From assembly GCA_033032865.1 (NCBI GenBank), contig JAWHQI010000028.1:9071001-9135000 (forward strand): 64,000 nt of DNA, in the 5' to 3' direction. This DNA is from Dactylorhiza incarnata. Its lineage: Eukaryota; Streptophyta; Magnoliopsida; Asparagales; Orchidaceae. The translations under genes and the position numbers were made by a program. Below, one piece after another: positions 57,541 to 64,000 of the stretch. The notes below the pieces were generated by a model. The model searched no databases. It was not told the DNA's origin and saw only the letters and a list, made by a program, of their open reading frames with translations. How positions within the stretch are numbered: the stretch's first letter is position 1; each line of letters begins with the position of its first letter.

Positions 57541-58975
57541 ATGGCGCCTCTTGATGTCGCATCTACGAGTGGTGATGAAGCTATCTATATTGAAAATACA
57601 ACAGCACCACCCTTATTTACAGGTGTGAACTATCTAGGGTGGAAAGCATTAATGAAAAGATTCCTTATATCTCAAGATATAAGTGCTTGGAATATAACGA
57701 TTATAAAACCACCAAGCACACTAAATAGTGTCAAATGCTTTAATAATGCCAAGTCCATGAATAGTTTGTTCTGTGGGCTTAGTCAAGAAATTTTCAAGCT
57801 AATTTATACTATACCTACTGCATTTGAAATTTGGAAATTTCTTGAGATTACTTATAGTCCTCCTTCCACAGATACAGAATCTGAGCAATTTCTTGTGGAT
57901 CCAAGCGAAGTACCTGATGAAGAAACTTGCTTGAAGGAAGACTGTGCAACCACATCCAGTGGAAGGGAAGATGAGCAGTTACTGTTGGAAGAGGATCATC
58001 AAGAAGATATTAAAGGAACTTTATGTTCAACTCTTGCCTCTTCCGAAACCAATGTAAGAAATTCTACCCTCCCTACTATATCCTTTTTACCTACACTACG
58101 TGTGCTAGAATCTGCTAAGCGTAGGATTAAGAAACTAACTTGTATTAATTCTAATCTACATTTAGAAAATAAAAAACTAAAAACGCTACTTAGTGTAGAA
58201 ACCAAAACGGATGTGTCTTGCTCTCCACCAAGCTCTTCAGTTGAAACTGTTAAACCATTTAATAATTTGAACGAAAAAAACAAGGCACTTAAAAAAGAGC
58301 TTATCATGTCAAAAGAAAATAATAAAAAACTTCATCTAGAAATTTTATCATTAAAAACTGATTGTGATAAGTGTGAAAATTATAAAACTGAAATTAAAGA
58401 AATGGATGAGACTTTTGAAGAATTCAGAAGTAAATATCAAGCGCACATCGAATCAATAGTCTCCACACTTAAAAACAGCACAAAAGAATATAATAAAGCT
58501 AGACAAAATTTAAAAATTAAAAATAATGAATTGGAAACTAAGATCATCTTGCTCAAGGAAATCATAAAGAAACTCACAAAAGGAAAATCTACAAAAACAC
58601 CTTAAGTCCAAGAGCGAGATGAATATAAATTTCCATAACTTAAATAATTTGAACAAATGGAGTAGGAAAAGCCTTATGCAAGTAAATGAAATTCCTAAAA
58701 AGATGAATCCTGTTCATTTACAAAATAAAACCACTCCATTGGAAATATTAACTGAAATCAACTTTCCTAAGAATCAATTCCAAAATAAACTTGAAAATTT
58801 GAACAATAAGAACAAAATTCAATCAAATTATGAATGGAGGCCGATAATCAAAAATGACAAGGTGACTCCACCTATACGTGCCCATTCATCACTGTCTCCC
58901 CAAAAGCCAACACATCAACTTTGGCGACCAAATCGTTTCACCCCAGGGGTGGGAGAAACTTTCAAGAACACCTGA
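57541..58975 (+). pseudogene. A3 gag with long coiled coil, frameshifted and truncated
   Basis: From ATG at 57541 (MAPLDVASTSG) the frame is open to TAA at 58605, 354 residues. It aligns with A2 gag: PPLFTGVNYLGWKALMKRF, LFCGLSQEIFKL, FEIWKFLE, then a low-complexity acidic region and the coiled coil (KRRIKKLTCINSNLHLENK to NELETKIILLKEIIKK, with the shared EMDETFEEFRSKYQAHIESIV). A shift near 58600 leads to the last part (58619-58937), matching the Asn-rich A2 C-terminus, including YEWRP and HSSLSPQKPTHQLW. The frame then enters unrelated I sequence, so the last 13 residues are not gag. Confidence 0.82.
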
Positions 58976-59762
58976 TCACCTACTGCAAACTCCAACGGAC
59001 GGCGGCACTGATTAGCATACTTCCTCTGCCTCTCAATGGCACGACTTAGCTGAAGACAAGTCTTCTTGGTGGCTTCTTCCATTTCCTGAAGTAACTAAGG
59101 GCCCAACACCACCTTCTCACCAACTTCTGACCAATAGAAAGGAGTCCTACAATGACGCCCATACAATGCTTCGAAGGGGGCCATCTTGAGGCTCTCCTGG
59201 CAGCTATTGTTGTAGGCGAACTCAACCAACGGTAGTTGCTCATCCCAAGCTACCTTGTAGTCCAGAATATAACACTGAAGCATGTCTTCAAGAATCTAAT
59301 TAACCCTTTCGGTCTCCCCATCGGTAGTTGGATGATAAGCGGTGCTCATGTTGAGCTCAGTACCCAAAGCTGGATGAAAACCCTTCCAAAAGTGCGAAAC
59401 GAACCTCGAGTCACGATCAGAAATAATCCGCAGAGGAATCCCATGAAGCCTAACTATCTCAGAAACATAAATCTGGGCCATCTTCTCAGTGGAGTGGCCT
59501 TCCTTGTACGGGAAGAAGTGAGCCACTTTCGTCATGCGATCCACTATGACCCAAATAGCATCATGCCCTCTCGGAGTACGGGGCAAACCCGTGATGAAGT
59601 TCATAGAAACATCTTCCCACTTCCATTCGGGGATAGGCAAAGGCTGCAAAAGGCCAACAGGACGCTGACGCTTAGCTTTCACCTTCTGGCACGTCTGTCA
59701 TCGAGAGATGAAGCGAGCTATATAGTTCTTCATACCAGGCCACAAAACGATCTATTTTAAGC
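58939..59762 (-). pseudogene. I pol: integrase
   Basis: Integrase inserts the DNA copy into the genome. The HHCC zinc region is damaged ([13 protein letters not shown], stop, then QTCQKVK). The catalytic core is readable: [48 protein letters not shown] and [10 protein letters not shown] hold D, D and E. Stops occur at 59296 and 59095. The C-terminal part (QCRRPLEFAVGDQVFLKVSP) is interrupted at the junction with A3 near 58939. Confidence 0.85.
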
Positions 59763-60510
59763 CATGATACATCATATTATTTCCTGGATGACCAGATGTG
59801 CGGGACTCGTGAGCTTCTCGGCAAATACTATCGAGCAATTCCGGAACATCAGGAATGCAGAGGCGGCCTCGAAAATGCAAAACATCATCAGAGATAGTGA
59901 AATCCGGAAGAGTCCCAAGTTCAACCTGTCGACGGATGCGCTGGAGTGCGGGATCAGATGGCTGCAAATCGTTCACCTGCTCTACCCACAACAGAATAGA
60001 AACCTCTTCATGACCCTCGGGTGCGATGGAAGAATCCATCCGATCGAGGTCATCAATCAAGGCTGCTAGAATAGCTGACATGGGCGCACAAGCAGCCACA
60101 GAGGCATGTCGGCTCAACGCATCTGCTACTGAATTGGCTTTACCAGGAACATACGTGAGCTGCAAGTCATAATCTACCACGAACTCGAGCCAACCCCTCT
60201 GACGAAGATTGAGGTCCTTCTGAACAAAGATGTACTTTAAACTCTGGTGGTCGGTGAAAAAGTGACACTTCACGCCATAGAAATAATGACGCCAAAGCTT
60301 CAAAGCAAACACCACCGCAGCGAACTCCAGATCATGAGTGGGGTAGTTGCGTTCGTGAACCTTCAACTGCCTCGACCCATAAGCAATAACACGATCATCC
60401 TGCATCAGAACACAACCAAAACCAACTCCGGAAGCGTCCGTGTAAACTGAAAAGTCCAACCCTTCTGACAGAAGAGCTAAAGCAGGCACTGAACAAAGAC
60501 GTTGCTTCAA
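59752..60510 (-). pseudogene. I pol: RNase H
   Basis: This 252-codon frame contains the RNase H of a gypsy element: [62 protein letters not shown] and [10 protein letters not shown], followed by the linker and the start of the integrase zinc motif ([12 protein letters not shown]). It is close to B across this domain. It is separated from the reverse transcriptase by a stop and frame changes at about 60511-60600. Confidence 0.88.
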
Positions 60511-60550
60511 CTAAGAAAAGCATTGTTCGCACTGATCTGACCACTCAAAT

Positions 60551-61882
60551 TTAGCATGCTTTTGAGTTAGTCGAGTCAGAGGGGGGCAGTAAGAGAGGAG
60601 AAAGCCTTGACGAAGCGTCGGTAATAGCCATCCAAACCAAGGAAACTGCGGATCTCGATAGGGTAGAAGGTCGCTTCCAGTCCATAACTGCAGAAATCTT
60701 GGCAGGATCAACAGAAAGTCCATCTCCTGAAATGACGTGGCCTAAGAAGGCAACACGATCCAGCCAGAACTCACATTTTGCCAACTTGGCATAAAGCTGA
60801 TGCTGACGAAGGGTGGAGAGAGTGAGTCTAAGATGGGTTGCATGCTCCTCGCGGGTCTTGGAGTAGACCAGGATATCATCAATGAAGACGATGATGAACT
60901 TATCCAGGTACTCACGGAAGACATGGTTCATCATATCCATGAATGCAGAAGGGGCGTTAGTCAACCCAAAAGATATCACCAAAAATTCGAAATGACCATA
61001 CCGAGTCCGGAAGGCCGTCTTGAGGATGTCGGAGTCCTTGATCTTTAGCTGATTGTAACCCGACCTGAGATCTATCTTGGAAAAGACTGTACTTCCCTTA
61101 AGCTGATCGAATAGATCATCCACACGCGGAAGGGGCTACTTATTCTTGATGGTCACCTTATTAAGATCTCGATAGTCGATGCACAATCTCATGGATCCAT
61201 CCTTCTTTTTCACGAAGAGTACAGGGGTACCCCAAGGTGAAGAGCTAGGGCGAATGCACCCACGCTCAAGCAATTCGTCTAACTGCGATCTGAGTTCTTC
61301 TAGCTCACGCGGTACCATACGATAAGGAGCTTTAGATATGGTGCGCGTTCTAGGCTCTACATCAATACAAAACTCTACATCTCGATCAGGAGGCATCCCA
61401 GGCAATTCGACGGGGAACACGTTAGGAAACTCCGAAGAAATAGGAATTGACTCGAGTTGAGGAGAGAGAGCATCCGAGTGCGAAGCATAAACGAAGCAGG
61501 CAGAACATTCTTGGCTAAGAAGTCGAGCGGCGCGTACATCAGAGATTACCTTCAGGTGATTGCGGGTCTGAACAAGAATGATGTAGTCCTTTCCATCAAC
61601 GCTGAGATTGACCCTCTTCGCCACATTGTCCAGCTTTGCTCGATACGCGACCAACAAATTTATTCCCAGGATTACGTCGAACTCTGTCATATCCAGAATT
61701 ATGAGGTCGGCGACGACTTGCAATTCTCTAAGCAGGATCGGGCAATTGAGAACGCCTCTGGTTGAGAGATGCAGATGACCGGGTACAGAAATCTCAAAAG
61801 GAACCTCAAGTGGCGAAGTATCCCAACTATGAAAGGTCCACGATGTGACATGCAATAAAGGAGTGCGATGCACCAGAATCAA
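60551..61882 (-). pseudogene. I pol: protease end and reverse transcriptase
   Basis: One frame from about 61882 carries the protease C-terminus ([15 protein letters not shown]) and the reverse transcriptase start ([41 protein letters not shown]). TAG at 61136-61138 interrupts it in place of the Tyr before [10 protein letters not shown]. The same frame continues with [27 protein letters not shown] and [12 protein letters not shown] (catalytic Asp pair), [18 protein letters not shown] and [12 protein letters not shown] frameshift near 60640 follows. The protease active site [12 protein letters not shown] lies just upstream in another frame (61850-61890). Confidence 0.88.
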
Positions 61883-61921
61883 ATAAGATTTGCATCCACT
61901 TATTCTTGACCCTAAAACTTC

Positions 61922-62020
61922 CTAAAAAGGGGAAAACAGAAACGCATAACAAGTTTATTCAGAATTAAGGCAAGCCAAATTTAAGAATGTAGACAAATTA
62001 AAATTCTACAAAAAACATAC
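61922..62020 (-). other. Predicted intron between gag and protease of I
   Basis: The minus strand reads ATCTCTG|GTATGTTTTTTG at the donor and CCCCTTTTTAG|GAAGTT at the acceptor, 99 nt, T-rich. Joining the exons gives DVISG then [20 protein letters not shown], placing the protease active site in frame with the gag tail. The position (after DVxxG, phase 1) is the same as in B although the intron sequences differ. I itself is dead, so splicing would be a feature of its ancestors. Confidence 0.7.
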
Positions 62021-62790
62021 CAGAGATGACGTCGGTAGATGCGAGCATCTCGCCCTGAGTGACGACGTTCAGCACAGCCTTGCCCTAAGCTCCGGGGATT
62101 ACTTGCAGTGGCTGAGCGGGAATCGGGCTTTCCATCATAGGGCAGTCGAGCATAAGGTGCCCAACCTGCCCAGATTTATAACAGGCCTTCTGCTTACGAC
62201 GGCAGTCCTTAACCAAGTGGCCCGGCCTCTTGCAGTAAGCACAGACGGAGGCGGTAGAGGCAAGCATCATCTGAGGCTGATGAGGATGAGCCTCCTTCTT
62301 TTGCTTCTTCAAGGGGGAACGACGGACCTGGGCAACATGGCCCACCTTGTGGCAGAAGGCACACACCTCTTTGGACCTGGGGCCTTGCTCCAAAGATGTA
62401 GCATCCTTGCGCTTGAGGTCAGATGCGGCGGCATTCTTGTTCCATGCTGGGATTTCTGGGAGAATGATCCAGCTCAATAGCTTCTACCAGCAAGGCGGCT
62501 CCCACGGTCTCCACATAGGTGGTGGCACCATGAGCTACCACAAGCTGGCGGAAGTCATGACGGAGCCCCTTCACAAAATGGCTGATCGTTTTGGCTTCAT
62601 CCGGCACAAACTCCGCAGTAAGGAGGGAAAGGCGGGAGAACTCCTCGCATACTCGGTCACTGTCCTGCCAGGCTGCTGAGGGGACAGGAACTTCTCAGCT
62701 AACTTGTCCCGCTCCACAGAAGAGAGGAAGTTCTCCATAAGAGCATCCTTGAACTGTCCCCAAGATAAGGTGGTAGAATCGGGGAGGCTG
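62021..62790 (-). pseudogene. I gag, 3' part, with three damaged zinc knuckles
   Basis: The capsid end is scattered over frames (SVERDKLAEKFLSPQQ, EYAR). A frame at 62085-62477 holds three knuckle-like units: CAFCHKVGHVAQVR (last Cys lost), CAYCKRPGHLVKDC (intact) and CYKSGQVGHLMLDC (second Cys changed to Ser). An in-frame TAG at 62085-62087 follows, then the tail GKAVLNVV..STDVISG to the predicted splice donor. The gag 5' part is cut off by E2 at 62791/62792. Confidence 0.8.
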
Positions 62791-62791
62791 C

Positions 62792-63774
62792 TGTTGGAGT
62801 TACCATTGTGATCTAGAAGTGGTCAAACATGTAATGTCACTGCCAACGCGGTATGAGCCAGCAGGGTCGCACACAAGAGCATGTGGAGAAGTTGGAAGAT
62901 TGACTGTGTTGGTAAAGGTTATCAATCATCATAAAGAATGGGGAAGTCCAGCAATTGTTGATGTCTGAATTCGTCGGATATGTCTGATTGGATTCGTCGG
63001 AATTCGTCGGATCATTCCGTGGAATCCCGACGAATTGTCACAGAGATCCTTCACTCGGCAAATGTTGCTGTCTGATTGGATTCGTCGGAATTCGTCGGAT
63101 CATTCCGTGGAATCCCGACGAATTGTCACAGAGACCCTTCACTCGGCAAATGTTGTCGTCTGATGTGATTCGTCGGAATTCGTCGGATTGTCCTGTGAAA
63201 TCTCGACGAATGTTGTTCCGTGGAATCCCGACGAATTATTACAGAAAACTGTTTCTGTATTGACTGCGGATAGCGATTTTTTAGGTCTTTTATACTTCGG
63301 GTATAAATAGACGGTTCGACGGTTCTTCTTTTGCATCCACGATCTTTACGCGAAGAAGAAGAGACGAGACGGAAGAAGTTCCGCCTCATGAACCCTAGCC
63401 GACGGAAGTGTTCTGCCGTCTCGATCGCCTCCGCAGATCTCCCCTCCGGCGATCGTCGCCGTGATTGTTCTTCCTGGAGCGAACCTAGCAGTTCGTGGAA
63501 GTGCAAAGGTGCAGTCGTTCTTCTCCCGGGTCGTGTGGATCACTGTAGAGACGTAAACATTATTCTACGTGAGAACTCTCGCATAGCCGGCGCAAGGACT
63601 CTTCTTCTTGGAGCATCTAGGTTGGATTTGATCCAATCCAGCAAAGGTAATTTTTGCCTAGTATTTTATTAACTTCTTGATTCAATATTCATGGCCCGAT
63701 CAAAGTCTTTTGGGTTGTTTCTCTTTATTTCCGCTGCGCCTACATGTGATGTATGGTCATAGAAAATCCCAACA
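62792..63774 (+). repeat. E2 5' LTR
   Basis: TGTTGGAGTTAC at 62792 to AATCCCAACA at 63774, 983 bp. U3 holds ATTCGTCGGAATTCGTCGG and TTCCGTGGAATCCCGACGAATT units repeated at about 62968-63037, 63076-63126 and 63170-63240. The TATA box GTATAAATAG is at 63301-63310. The same family is present in inverse orientation at 1-584. Confidence 0.9.
63301..63310 (+). promoter_or_regulatory. TATA box of the E2 LTR
   Basis: GTATAAATAG is preceded by the palindrome cluster and followed about 30 bp later by the probable transcription start. The same motif is found in E1. Confidence 0.7.
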
Positions 63775-63775
63775 G

Positions 63776-63791
63776 TGGTATCAGAGCGGGA
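63776..63791 (+). other. E2 primer binding site
   Basis: TGGTATCAGAGCGGGA lies one base after the LTR end, of the tRNA-iMet type. Confidence 0.88.
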
Positions 63792-63929
63792 GGTTGCGGT
63801 CATGAATGTTGTTTCAGAAGTTAGGTTATTCCAGTACGTGCAAATCTAGGTATTTGGAAGCGTTCTAAATGTCAAGATTTCTTCTTGGAATATCACATTT
63901 GATGTGATTTTGTGTGGTTTCTGGTGGTG

Positions 63930-64000
63930 GGAGGTTACTGCCAGGGGCGCTGCCCCTTGGACCCCGTTAGGGGCTCTGCCCCTAAGACCCCGCCAGGGGC
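63930..64000 (+). other. E2 leader with stacked GC-rich hairpins
   Basis: CCAGGGGCGCTGCCCCTTGG and TTAGGGGCTCTGCCCCTAAG are two adjacent near-perfect palindromes with 3-nt loops, and a third begins at the window end (GCCAGGGGC). Positioned in the RNA leader after the PBS, they could act in packaging, dimerisation or translation; this is inference. Confidence 0.7.

Larger units (their letters stand above)
56717..58938 (+). mobile_element. A3: truncated Sirevirus-like element
   Basis: Plus strand: LTR end (to 57491), PBS (57494-57509) and gag (57541-58975). It breaks off near 58938, where sequence from the opposite strand of I follows. It is related to A2 by its gag and LTR end. The 5' part of the LTR is not recognisable next to H. 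Confidence 0.78.
58939..62791 (-). mobile_element. I: decayed Tekay-like Ty3/gypsy element, no LTRs left
   Basis: Minus strand: gag (to 62790), intron candidate, protease, reverse transcriptase, RNase H and integrase, ending near 58939 within the region before the chromodomain. The 5' side is cut by E2 in gag. No LTR of I is in the window. Protein motifs are close to those of B. Many stops and frameshifts make it inactive. Confidence 0.88.
62792..64000 (+). mobile_element. E2: 5' end of a copia-type LTR retrotransposon
   Basis: This comprises a 5' LTR (62792-63774), a PBS (63776-63791) and the start of the leader; the coding part lies beyond the window. The type is inferred from the TGTTGG..CCAACA ends and the tRNA-iMet PBS, both usual in copia, but no protein is visible. 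It inserted in the gag of I. Confidence 0.75.

Noticed and set aside
62968..63240. Regularly spaced palindromic repeats that could suggest a CRISPR array
   Set aside because: The units are degenerate, the spacing is irregular, spacers are not unique, and they lie in U3 of plant LTRs upstream of TATA boxes.

Overview
This window is nuclear DNA from a plant, very probably a flowering plant. It is almost entirely made of nested transposable elements. The species cannot be named from the sequence, and no intact host protein-coding gene was found. The evidence is the element content: Ty3/gypsy chromoviruses, Athila-like and copia LTR retrotransposons with plant-type primer binding sites (tRNA-iMet TGGTATCAGAGC and tRNA-Asp TGGCGCC), FAR1-type MULE transposons, a ZMYM1-like hAT and a SINE ending in TTG repeats. 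LTR ends, target-site duplications (TSDs) and coding domains were read by eye.

Layout, left to right (element names are used throughout). E1: an LTR of a copia-type family at 1-584 (-). A1: the 3' end of a Sirevirus-like copia element (+); its LTR (697-1108 and 5406-6389) is split by D. D: a truncated chromovirus at 1109-5405 (-). C: a non-autonomous Athila-like gypsy element at 6390-22124 (-), with gag and protease but no reverse transcriptase. B: a nearly intact, very young Tekay-like chromovirus at 9135-18213 (-), inserted in C with TSD CCCTT. Then come a 411-bp foldback repeat (22125-22535), unclassified AT-rich DNA, a hAT relic (24968-26861), a SINE (26877-27203) and a possible host first exon (27469-27880). 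M1 (27925-31236) and M2 (31246-34270) are two abutting MULEs whose coding region carries an OTU-type cysteine-protease domain. J (35264-41892, -) is a complete copia element with TSD AGAAC. A2 (42281-50255, -) is a complete but pol-less Sirevirus-like element with TSD CCATC and an antisense ORF. F is a palindrome cluster at 50777-50990. G (51812-54762, -) is a Sirevirus-like 3' end. H (54765-56716, +) is the 3' end of a relative of C. A3 (56717-58938, +) is a truncated relative of A2. I (58939-62791, -) is a decayed Tekay-like gypsy element. E2 (from 62792, +) is the 5' end of a copia-type element inserted in the gag of I.

The elements work as self-copying units: LTRs give promoter and polyadenylation, the PBS and polypurine tract prime reverse transcription, and gag-pol makes the particle and enzymes. 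C, A2, A3 and H lack pol and would depend on other elements.

Three signals stand out. First, at least seven unrelated LTR families each carry their own set of CpG-rich imperfect palindromes in U3, just upstream of the TATA box. Second, B and I share a predicted short intron at exactly the same codon position between gag and protease; its removal joins the two reading frames. Third, M1 and M2 show a MULE lineage with an OTU protease domain fused behind the transposase.
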